21,880 bases of DNA from Flavobacteriaceae bacterium (GTDB taxonomy: Bacteria > Bacteroidota > Bacteroidia > Flavobacteriales > Flavobacteriaceae): contig PAQB01000021.1 of the NCBI GenBank assembly GCA_002709185.1, positions 1 to 21,880 of the forward strand. The letters run 5' to 3'. Below the pieces are notes generated by a model. The model was not told the DNA's origin. It searched no databases and saw only the letters and a program-made list of their open reading frames with translations. The first letter of the stretch is position 1, and every line of letters begins with the position of its first letter. Made by a program: the position numbers and the translations under genes. This document shows positions 8,058 through 14,460 of this stretch, piece after piece.

Positions 8058-8060
8058 TTT

Positions 8061-8618
8061 CTATAAAGCCGATGGCTTCATAAAGTTAAAAAAGCTATCT
8101 ACATTCTTATAATCAAGGTCTAATTTTTCTATGAGCGGCCCTAATCGCATTAATTCGGAAAGATTCATATCCTTTCCTAAAACACGAATGATGGCAAATC
8201 CAACTTGGTTAGAATTGAGTAAAACGACAACTTCATCCATGTTATGATCTTCACCAACGGAGTAAATTTTAATTCTACCATCCTTAGAGTTTCCAAGTCG
8301 AAACAATTCATTGTACTTGACTTCCTTGAGCAATTGTTTTACAAAATTGAGTTCAGCTTTATAAACAATATCACTTCCTGACTTTAAATTATAACCGAGC
8401 ATATTAAACTTCTGAATAGAATTAATGGCTTTTTGTTCAGACTCAGTTATGTTATTTTTATCAATATCTAAAAAAGATATGGGAAAGTCCATGGCAATAA
8501 AACCGGATGTTTCCTGATGGTCCACATAATAGGTTTGAAGGCTGGGTTCAGAATTACAACTTAAAAAAAGTGTGCAAATAAGTGTAAAAGAAAGGGGCTT
8601 TAAAAAAATTAATTTCAT
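8061..8618 (-). CDS. DUF4252 family lipoprotein
   Basis: A 185-residue exported lipoprotein; residues 1-20 form a type II signal peptide with a lipobox ending FLSC (Cys21). The rest resembles DUF4252, a family of Bacteroidota envelope proteins with unknown function: an FIAMDFPISFLDI strand, a middle segment (IQKFNMLGYNL...YKAELNFVKQLLKEVKYNELFRLGNSKDGRIKIY), and the closing VVLLNSNQVGFAIIRVLGKDMNLSELMRL segment. Its ATG overlaps the stop of the upstream DUF4252 gene as ATGA, so it is the last gene of the sigma-factor operon. It is more divergent than its neighbour, so this looks like an old tandem duplication in which one copy is lipid-anchored and the other is not. Confidence 0.8.
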   Translation of the reverse strand: MKLIFLKPLSFTLICTLFLSCNSEPSLQTYYVDHQETSGFIAMDFPISFLDIDKNNITESEQKAINSIQKFNMLGYNLKSGSDIVYKAELNFVKQLLKEVKYNELFRLGNSKDGRIKIYSVGEDHNMDEVVVLLNSNQVGFAIIRVLGKDMNLSELMRLGPLIEKLDLDYKNVDSFFNFMKPSAL

Positions 8619-9139
8619 TCTGTCTTAGATGCTTTTTCAAGTTGTTTACCACCAGGAACATTTAATTGATCGGTCAAAACAGCTAATGTTCGCAAATCAA
8701 TATCACCATTCAGCGAAAGTAAAACAGTTTCATCAGAACTTAACCTGCCACGAACCAACATCAATAGTTCTGAAACATGAAATTCGTCACGCCCCGATTG
8801 AACATAAAATTTGATGTTTTGATCGCCGTCTTTAACGCGCATTAGCTCCTCTAATTTTGAAGCTTTGACATAAGTGTTTACGTCGGCACTAATCGCATCA
8901 GAAACCGATGTGTCTTTTGTACTGAAAACGGTTAAATTATTGAGCGTTTTAATTTGATCTAAAAAAGCATCTGTTTCTGGATCGTTGGTTTTAACTTTCA
9001 TTTCTGCCAACATCCCAAACATTTTTTGATTAACGACTACCGAACTTACATTGTCCATGTCTTCGTATTTTTCAAAAAGGCTCTGTGAAAAAATTAATGA
9101 AGTTGAGATTAAAGATAATATTGTGAAAAGTAATTTCAT
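8615..9139 (-). CDS. DUF4252 family secreted protein
   Basis: A 174-residue protein with a signal peptide (MKLLFTILSLISTSLIFSQ, 1-19) and a DUF4252 domain: LFEKYEDMDNVSSVVVNQKMFGML at the start (about 21-44), LDQIKTLNNLTVFST, then YVKASKLEELMRVKDGDQNIKFYVQSG and VSELLMLVRG...SLNGDIDLRTLAVLTDQL. This is the standard DUF4252 layout. The product should be periplasmic. It is preceded by the disrupted anti-sigma-like gene (12 bases away) and followed with a 4-base overlap by the lipoprotein paralogue. The operon with an ECF sigma factor suggests an envelope-stress or signal-response role, which is inference only. Confidence 0.85.
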   Translation of the reverse strand: MKLLFTILSLISTSLIFSQSLFEKYEDMDNVSSVVVNQKMFGMLAEMKVKTNDPETDAFLDQIKTLNNLTVFSTKDTSVSDAISADVNTYVKASKLEELMRVKDGDQNIKFYVQSGRDEFHVSELLMLVRGRLSSDETVLLSLNGDIDLRTLAVLTDQLNVPGGKQLEKASKTE

Positions 9140-9150
9140 TGTGTTGAGTT

Positions 9151-9639
9151 TTAATTTTTAAGTTTAAAAATTTTATAGGTTGATGTGTTAAAGTTATTTA
9201 AAATCGTTAGATTTTGTTTTCCTTTTCCATAAGAATTTGATATTATTTGTAAAGATTCAAGCTTTGAAGTTCCTTTGTTGATGTTTCTAGATAACATTTC
9301 AATTGCAGATTTGGTTTGATTATTGACCAAAATATTTTCTTTTTTGAGCTCGTTATTGCCATTATTAAAATTCATTCCTAAGAAGATTCCGAAAATTAAA
9401 ACAATTGCAGCGGCTATTGAAAACTATTGGATTTTATGATTTTTTTTAGGAATCGAAATTTTCTTTTTGTAGGTGTCTAAGCCTGCGTTTGAAAGCCCAT
9501 TAAAAAGTTGTTTATATGCGCTTAAATAATCAGGTACTTCTGATTTTTGAAAAAACGCTTTTAGTTCGGCTTCTTCATTTAAATTGGTTTCACCCATTTC
9601 GTATTTTTCCAATAAATTTTCAATTTTTCTTAATGCCAT
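9151..9639 (-). pseudogene. Membrane-anchored anti-sigma-like gene interrupted by an in-frame TAG
   Basis: One reading frame covers the whole span (162 codons plus stop) but holds a TAG at 9426-9424. Before it are 71 residues of a charged cytoplasmic domain (MALRKIENLLEKYEMGETNL...LKAFFQKSEVPDYLSAYKQLF). After it, in the same frame, come FSIAAAIVLIFGIFLGMNF, a clear membrane helix, and a 70-residue extracytoplasmic tail ending with TAA. As I remember flavobacterial relatives, they have a tryptophan before this helix (…WFSIAA…), so a single TGG-to-TAG change explains the stop. The start overlaps the sigma gene by 20 bases, and the layout (soluble domain, one helix, outer domain, next to an ECF sigma gene) is that of an anti-sigma factor. 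It could be a recent pseudogene, a read-through gene, or a truncated soluble 71-residue product. Confidence 0.75.
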
Positions 9640-10138
9640 GATTATGTAATTGAGTTAATTGAGTCTTTAATGTTTTTCTGGCTCTTGAAAGTGCCACTCT
9701 TATAGCAGTTTCATTCATGTCTAATATTTTCGATATTTCCTTAAAATCATAACATTCAACATCTCTTAATTGCACAATTAATTGCTGTTTTTCTGGTAAA
9801 ATTTTCATCAAATTATCAAGTAAACTGATGCTGTCACTGGTTTCTATTTTTGATTGTAACGAATTTACTTTGTCATTGTGAAAATTTTCATGAGTAATTC
9901 TCAAATTTTGAGCCTGTTTCGACTTTAATCTATCCAAACAATGGTTTTTTGTGATCGTCATTGCATAAGCTTCAGGATTATTATAATCAGCCAAGCGTTG
10001 TCGTTTTTCCCATAATTTAATAAGAACGTCCTGAGTAGCATCTTCAGCTTCTTCTCTAGACACTAAAATTCTTTTCGAAAATCGAAATATTTTATTTGTG
10101 ATAGGGGTTACAAACGCTAAATACTCACTTTCGTTCAT
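9620..10138 (-). CDS. ECF-type RNA polymerase sigma factor
   Basis: A 172-residue sigma-70 family protein with only regions 2 and 4. Region 2 lies at about 10-80, with the core-binding and -10 recognition helices (EEAEDATQDVLIKLWEKRQRL, given as DATQDVLIKLWE at 33-44). Region 4 lies at about 110-160, with LPEKQQLIVQLRDVECYDFKEISKILDM followed by the recognition helix NETAIRVALSRARKTL. A short linker takes the place of region 3, as usual for extracytoplasmic-function sigma factors. It is the first gene of an operon with the disrupted membrane-anchored gene and two DUF4252 genes, which are its probable regulator and targets. The upstream gap (10139-10287) is AT-rich. The nearest -7-like site, TAAATTTA (10150-10157), is imperfect, so the operon may use a different, possibly self-controlled, promoter. 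Confidence 0.92.
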   Translation of the reverse strand: MNESEYLAFVTPITNKIFRFSKRILVSREEAEDATQDVLIKLWEKRQRLADYNNPEAYAMTITKNHCLDRLKSKQAQNLRITHENFHNDKVNSLQSKIETSDSISLLDNLMKILPEKQQLIVQLRDVECYDFKEISKILDMNETAIRVALSRARKTLKTQLTQLHNHGIKKN

Positions 10139-10287
10139 TGAATTGACTATAAATTTAAGACGAATTAAAACCAGGATTGTTACAAGACTAAAAAATATTT
10201 ATAAATTAGAATAAATAATATTAAATTGTAATATGCTTAGACGCGTTGTTTAAGTATTGAATATTTAAATAAAATCCTACTTTTTTA

Positions 10288-11700
10288 ATGAAGACAAAAT
10301 TTAAATTTATCGCAATTATTATCCTAATGGGGTTTAGCTATAGTTGTTTTGAAGATGGAGACGACAACATAACCGCCGGTACCAGCATCAAAGATTTTGT
10401 ATGGAAAGCCATGAATGTGGTATACCTATACAAATCAAATATAAATGACCTTTCAAATGACCGCTTTGCATCAAACGCTGAATACCAAAATTACTTAGAC
10501 AGCAACGAAACGCCTGAGGCTTTATTTGAAGCTTTAATATATGACCGCGAAAATGTTGATCGCTTTAGTTTCATTACGAGTAACTATTTTGAATTGGAAC
10601 AACAATTAAGTGGGGTTACTTTAAATAATGGTGCCGAATTTAATTTTTATATAGTTCCAGGGAGCACTACATCGGTTTTTGGGGTGGTGCGATTGGTCCA
10701 CCCAAACAGTAGTGCGAGCGCCGCTAATCTTTCTCGTGGACAAGTCTTTAATAAAATTAATGACATTACCCTGAACACCTCCAACTTCTCTTCTTTGTTG
10801 GCCAACAATAGCTATAGCTTAAGTTTGGCAATCTATGACGATAACGACACAGAAACCTTGTCAGATGATCAAATTTTTGATGGCGATGAAACTATAACTC
10901 TTGTGAAAGAAGGATATGAAGAAAATCCCATCTTCCATACAGCAGTAATTGATGTAAATTCAGAAAAAGTAGGCTATTTAATGTACAACAGCTTTGTAAA
11001 TGAATTTGATAGCGAACTGAATGTAGTCTTTGGTGACTTTAAATCTCAAAATATTAGCCACTTAATTTTGGATTTAAGATACAACTCCGGAGGTAGCGTT
11101 CAAACTGCAACCGCTTTGGGAAGTATGGTCACTGGACAGTTTCAAAATCAAGTTTTCACAACTTTAAAGTACAATGAAACCTTGGAAACTAATAATTTTG
11201 ATTATAATTTTACCAACACACTCAGCAACGATGAAATTATCAATAGTTTGAACTTAGATAAGGTTTACATCCTCACTTCCAACCGTTCAGCTTCAGCAAG
11301 TGAAATGATGGTAAATAGCTTAAAGTCATACATAGAGGTTGTTCAGATCGGAGGCCAAACCGTGGGCAAATCACAAGCATCTCAAATTATATATGATTCC
11401 GCAAATTTAGGTCGAGAGAATGCAAACCCAGGACATACTTATGCCCTGCTTCCATTGATAGCCATTACCGTCAATAAAAATGATGAAACAGTGCCACCAT
11501 CTGGAATTATACCAACAATTAATTTGTTAGAGCGCCCTAGCAATTACGGGATTATTGGCGATACAGAAGAACCCCTTTTGAAGGCCGCTCTTGAAGATAT
11601 TCAAGGTAGTAATCGTTTGGCTTTTCCATCTGAAATAGAAATGTCTCCAAATGATTTGAACGTTTTAAATCCTTTGGAAACTTTAATGTATATTGAATGA
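10288..11700 (+). CDS. S41 (C-terminal processing) family peptidase, lipoprotein
   Basis: A 470-residue serine peptidase. The signal peptide ends FSYSC, with Cys20 as the likely lipidation site, followed at once by acidic EDGDD, as in surface-export signals of Bacteroidota lipoproteins. A PDZ-like segment with GVVRLVHPNSSASAANLSRGQVFNKIND lies at about 132-159. The peptidase core has VGYLMYNSF (228-236), LILDLRYNSGGS (259-270) and the catalytic SASASE (334-339) with Ser336, followed 25 residues later by Lys361 in GQTVGKS. That is the same serine-lysine spacing as in E. coli Tsp. An Asp-rich stretch (DDNDTETLSDDQ, 184-195) lies inside the PDZ region. The substrate is unknown. DUF6580 follows after 9 bases, so they probably share a transcript. 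Confidence 0.92.
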   Translation: MKTKFKFIAIIILMGFSYSCFEDGDDNITAGTSIKDFVWKAMNVVYLYKSNINDLSNDRFASNAEYQNYLDSNETPEALFEALIYDRENVDRFSFITSNYFELEQQLSGVTLNNGAEFNFYIVPGSTTSVFGVVRLVHPNSSASAANLSRGQVFNKINDITLNTSNFSSLLANNSYSLSLAIYDDNDTETLSDDQIFDGDETITLVKEGYEENPIFHTAVIDVNSEKVGYLMYNSFVNEFDSELNVVFGDFKSQNISHLILDLRYNSGGSVQTATALGSMVTGQFQNQVFTTLKYNETLETNNFDYNFTNTLSNDEIINSLNLDKVYILTSNRSASASEMMVNSLKSYIEVVQIGGQTVGKSQASQIIYDSANLGRENANPGHTYALLPLIAITVNKNDETVPPSGIIPTINLLERPSNYGIIGDTEEPLLKAALEDIQGSNRLAFPSEIEMSPNDLNVLNPLETLMYIE

Positions 11701-11709
11701 ATGCTGTAA

Positions 11710-12195
11710 ATGAATAAAAAACACTTTATTATTGCGCTTATCATGGTTTTGGCTGCTTTTTCAAGGCTGATTCCACATCCTCCAAACTTTGCGCCAATAA
11801 CTGCCATTGCATTATTCAGCGGCTTTTATGTGACAAATAAATTTTTAGTTTATTCACTTCCAATAGGAATCATGATACTTTCAGATTTATTTATAGGGTT
11901 TTCAAGCATCACTTTTTTCGTTTACTTTGCTTTTTTAATAGTGAGTTTTATCGGAACACAGTCGAAAAAACCAAGCTTTTTAGCGATTCTAATAAGCAGT
12001 ATCAGCTTCTTTATAATTACCAATTTTGGTGTTTGGATACTTGGTGGATACCCCAAAACATGGACTGGCTTGGCAACATGCTACACAATGGCAATTCCCT
12101 TCTTTAAAAACTCATTAATGGGGGATTTTTTCTACTCAGGAGTTATGATTTTATCTTATTCACTAAGTCGAAAAACCATTTTAAGGACCGTTTAG
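11710..12195 (+). CDS. DUF6580 family integral membrane protein (putative transporter)
   Basis: A 161-residue protein with about five hydrophobic helices. The conserved N-terminus has SRLIPHPPNFAPITAIALFSGFY (about 18-40), the hallmark of DUF6580, whose topology resembles the substrate-binding S components of energy-coupling-factor vitamin transporters. Further conserved parts are LSDLFIGF and the GVWILGGYPKTWTGLATCYTMAIPFFKNSLMGDFFYSG segment, in which NSLMGD precedes the last helix. The substrate is not known and no transporter ATPase is nearby. It follows the S41 gene by 9 bases and its stop is 6 bases from the end of the converging DUF5777 gene. Confidence 0.85.
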   Translation: MNKKHFIIALIMVLAAFSRLIPHPPNFAPITAIALFSGFYVTNKFLVYSLPIGIMILSDLFIGFSSITFFVYFAFLIVSFIGTQSKKPSFLAILISSISFFIITNFGVWILGGYPKTWTGLATCYTMAIPFFKNSLMGDFFYSGVMILSYSLSRKTILRTV

Positions 12196-12201
12196 AAAAC
12201 C

Positions 12202-13053
12202 TTAAAATGTTCTAAATAAATTAAAACCAAAGTAAACATCTCCATCAGTCCAATCTCCAGCAGCAGCGGTCATAGCGTTTATGGAATTCATAGGTTGAGA
12301 ATTTGAAAATAACAATTGGAAAACATGACCACCCGTTTCAATATCAACTCCTATGCCAAGAGGATTATTGAAAATTGAAGCCTCAGACCTATTGAAATGA
12401 TAGCCATAATCTATATTGATAGAAGTGCGTTTGGAAACCTTGTATCGACCGCCAAAGCTAAGGGCATACTGAGTATTTTCTTGGGTGTCAAAAACAACTG
12501 TATTTTCATGAAAAATTGTGGGCGAAAAAAGCAAAGACAACGCATTGTTGAGCTTTTTAGAAATGATAAGCTGGTTAAAATAGCCCATTCGATTACTAAA
12601 AGATAGGGCTGGATATACCTCTTTGTCAAGTGATGAATCCAAAGTAATTGAACAATAATACACCAATGTAAAAGGAAAATCCTCGGACTGTTTCATCAAT
12701 CTAGATTTAAAACCTATATCAAAAGTTTTCTTGTAAGAAGTTCTTGAAAAACTAATATTGGAAAAAGAATTTAATCCATAAATGAAATTTAGACGAGTGA
12801 CCGCATCGTCCAAACCAAAGAAATTATCAAAGCCATATTTAATACTTCCAAACCTATGAGAAACCGAAAAAGAAAGTTCTTTTGCCGAAACGAGTTTGGT
12901 AGACTCAAAATTGACAACTTTTAAGCTCTTGAACGCAGCAGTGACGTCTTGGCTACTATCTTGATAATCAATAGCTTGTAATAAATCGGTTTGAGCATTT
13001 AAACAGTGGTTGAAAAACAAAAGATACAGAAAAAGCCTAATAAGTAATTTCAT
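12202..13053 (-). CDS. DUF5777 family outer-membrane beta-barrel protein
   Basis: A 283-residue protein starting at ATG 13053 (MKLLIRLFLYLLFFNHCLNAQ, a signal peptide of about 20 residues). A longer in-frame start 39 bases upstream would overlap the previous gene and spoil the signal peptide. The mature part has alternating-residue beta strands ending in aromatic residues and a final strand GDVYFGFNLFRTF closing on phenylalanine, as in outer-membrane barrels. The segments FESTKLVSAKELSFSVSHRFGSIKYG and FFGLDDAVTRLNFIYGL, the latter at about 78-94, match DUF5777 as I know it. It is the last gene of the cupredoxin-YceI-OB-fold operon, 17 bases after the OB-fold gene. Role in transport or electron transfer unknown. 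Confidence 0.82.
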   Translation of the reverse strand: MKLLIRLFLYLLFFNHCLNAQTDLLQAIDYQDSSQDVTAAFKSLKVVNFESTKLVSAKELSFSVSHRFGSIKYGFDNFFGLDDAVTRLNFIYGLNSFSNISFSRTSYKKTFDIGFKSRLMKQSEDFPFTLVYYCSITLDSSLDKEVYPALSFSNRMGYFNQLIISKKLNNALSLLFSPTIFHENTVVFDTQENTQYALSFGGRYKVSKRTSINIDYGYHFNRSEASIFNNPLGIGVDIETGGHVFQLLFSNSQPMNSINAMTAAAGDWTDGDVYFGFNLFRTF

Positions 13054-13070
13054 AGAAAAAGTCAGATTAA

Positions 13071-13436
13071 TTATTGATTCACGAACGAACAATCATTTAG
13101 TTTATACTCCTGGAAAAGTTCATCGAATCCAATAAATTTTCCCAGAAGCCTTATCGTATCTCCAACGTTCACAGCAGAAATATCATTATTAAACTTACAA
13201 AATATTTTTTTATCAACGATTAAAGCAGATTTTTCAACTGTTGTTACAGCGCCACTCAAAAGAATGTTCTTTTCTGATAGGGTTGATTTATTTGAGGGGT
13301 TTTCCATTGAAAATTTATAAATTAAATCTGCAGAAGTCAATTCAATTGTAGGGGTTATACGATCTAAAAAAAAACAGACATAAACAGCGGCACTAATTAC
13401 AGCAAAAGCGATCATTAAAACCACTAATTTTTTCAT
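13071..13436 (-). CDS. Membrane-anchored OB-fold protein (tRNA_anti-like)
   Basis: A 121-residue protein with one N-terminal helix (about 4-24) that is a membrane anchor or signal peptide, then an OB-fold of the tRNA_anti-like type (PF12869). The layout is: LTSADLIYKFSMENPSNKSTL helix; strands ILLSGAVTTVEKSALIVD and IFCKFN; VNVGDTIRLLGKFIGFDE; and the closing KLNDCSFV. In this family the domain faces the periplasm, so nucleic-acid binding should not be assumed. It is 11 bases after yceI and 17 before the DUF5777 gene, so it is firmly part of the operon. Its role is unknown; it may be a small envelope partner of the YceI and barrel proteins. Confidence 0.78.
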   Translation of the reverse strand: MKKLVVLMIAFAVISAAVYVCFFLDRITPTIELTSADLIYKFSMENPSNKSTLSEKNILLSGAVTTVEKSALIVDKKIFCKFNNDISAVNVGDTIRLLGKFIGFDELFQEYKLNDCSFVNQ

Positions 13437-13447
13437 AAAAGAAAAGT

Positions 13448-14002
13448 TTAATTATCTAATTTTTCTAAATCTAAATTTATAGAAACATAAATCTTTTCGG
13501 GAATTTTACTGCGAACAATTCTTGGAACTTTAATGTCAAAGTCCGAAACCACCAATTGGAATTCGCCATTGATACCAATGCGATGATTCTCAATTTCCAC
13601 ACTTAGTGGAATTTCATATAGTTGTTTTTCAACTCCGTGAAAGGACAAGACCCCAGAAAAAAGATAGGGTTTTGAGTCCTGAATGTCAAAATTGGAAATT
13701 TTTCCAGTAAAAGTGGCCTTGGGGTGAAGATCTGATTCAGCATAACTCTCATTGAAGTGTTCTTCCATAAGAGAATTTTTAAATGAAAAGCCTTTGACCA
13801 GCGCCAAAACAGCAATTTCACCATCGTCGGCATTAAGAAGGGCAGAAACCGCACTATTTTCAGCTTTTACTGGCACAAAAGAATCAAGTTTTGAATCAAA
13901 TGTTATATTGCCATTACGGGTCATAAACTGTTGTTGGGCTTGTAAGTTTAACGGCTTGATAAAGCCCAAAATACAAAACAGAAAAAAGAGAAAATATTTC
14001 AA
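13448..14002 (-). CDS. YceI family periplasmic lipid-binding protein
   Basis: A 184-residue protein with a signal peptide (1-22, ending NLQAQ) and a YceI beta-barrel domain that in known members binds isoprenoid chains such as polyprenyl phosphate or quinone tails. Landmarks are FMTRNGNITFDSKLDSFVPVKAENSAVSALLN (about 26-57), FKNSLMEEHFNESYAESDLHPKATFTGKI, LSFHGVEKQLYEIPLSV, and GINGEFQLVVSDFDIKVP near the end. The HFNESYAESDLHPKATF stretch is the family core. It lies 13 bases after the cupredoxin gene and 11 before the OB-fold gene. A quinone-like ligand would fit its copper-protein neighbour, but that is inference. Confidence 0.9.
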   Translation of the reverse strand: MKYFLFFLFCILGFIKPLNLQAQQQFMTRNGNITFDSKLDSFVPVKAENSAVSALLNADDGEIAVLALVKGFSFKNSLMEEHFNESYAESDLHPKATFTGKISNFDIQDSKPYLFSGVLSFHGVEKQLYEIPLSVEIENHRIGINGEFQLVVSDFDIKVPRIVRSKIPEKIYVSINLDLEKLDN

Positions 14003-14015
14003 ATTATGAATTTAT

Positions 14016-14387
14016 TTATTCTGTCACCGTAATTGTTCCATACATTGTATTTGGGTGAGGACTACACAAATAATCATGAGCACCAACAGTTGTAAAAGTA
14101 TGAGAATATACGTGGCCTGAAGAAAAATAGCCTTCAGCGAATCCAGGCTCTGAAATATCTCCAATTTGCTCAAGGTTGTGAGTGCCACTTCCCCAAGTCC
14201 ATGTGACAGTATCACCTACTTCAATCGTTAATTGTTGATCAATGCTATCACCACTTTGAGACCACCCCAAATTGTATGATGTGCCCCCGGGAGTTGTGGG
14301 TGTTTCAGGTGTCAAATCAGAAGTACTATCATTTTCGCAACTTATTGCAATAACGGCTAAAATTAATAGGAGAACTTTATATTTCAT
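14016..14387 (-). CDS. Plastocyanin/azurin-type copper lipoprotein (cupredoxin)
   Basis: A 123-residue blue-copper protein exported as a lipoprotein (signal 1-16, AISC lipobox, Cys17), followed by a Ser/Thr/Pro linker (to about 36). The complete type 1 copper site is visible: His70 in GTHNL, then Cys108, His111 and Met115 in YLCSPHPNTMYG. The strands TIEVGDTVTWTW and SHTFTTVGAHDYLC are typical of the fold. It should be a mobile electron carrier or copper-handling protein on the outer face of a membrane. It is the first gene of a four-gene envelope operon with YceI, OB-fold and DUF5777 genes. The redox partner is not in the window. Confidence 0.93.
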   Translation of the reverse strand: MKYKVLLLILAVIAISCENDSTSDLTPETPTTPGGTSYNLGWSQSGDSIDQQLTIEVGDTVTWTWGSGTHNLEQIGDISEPGFAEGYFSSGHVYSHTFTTVGAHDYLCSPHPNTMYGTITVTE

Positions 14388-14401
14388 ATCAGATGTTTTA
14401 A

Positions 14402-14409
14402 CAAATATA
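14402..14409 (-). promoter_or_regulatory. -7 box (TATATTTG) for the cupredoxin-YceI operon
   Basis: On the minus strand TATATTTG matches TANNTTTG and lies 14 bases before the cupredoxin start codon, giving a very short leader. No TTG -33 element is seen at the expected distance. Confidence 0.45.
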
Positions 14410-14460
14410 TCTAAAATGAAACTTTAAAGTTGTTAAAGTATTGACAATAATTTTGAGTTA

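Noticed and set aside
8067..8079. AAGCC-GAT-GGCTT hairpin as a terminator between purB and the DUF4252 gene
   Set aside because: The stem is only 5 bp, the loop 3 bases, no T run follows on either strand, and it lies within the coding end of the DUF4252 gene.
9440..9447. Run of eight A residues (minus strand) before the amber codon as a programmed frameshift site
   Set aside because: The frame before and after the TAG is the same, so no frameshift is needed to join the two parts, and a slip would leave the correct frame.
10150..10157. TAAATTTA as the -7 box of the sigma-factor operon
   Set aside because: The last base does not match TANNTTTG, the nearest TTG is 25 bases away, and the site is palindromic in AT-rich DNA, so it could be chance.
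12191..12216. TTTAGAA...TTCTAAA inverted repeat between the DUF6580 and DUF5777 genes as a terminator
   Set aside because: An AT-only style 7-bp stem with a 12-base loop and no T run; too weak to call.
13054..13092. Longer start for the DUF5777 barrel protein
   Set aside because: It would place 13 polar residues before an otherwise good signal peptide and overlap the OB-fold gene.
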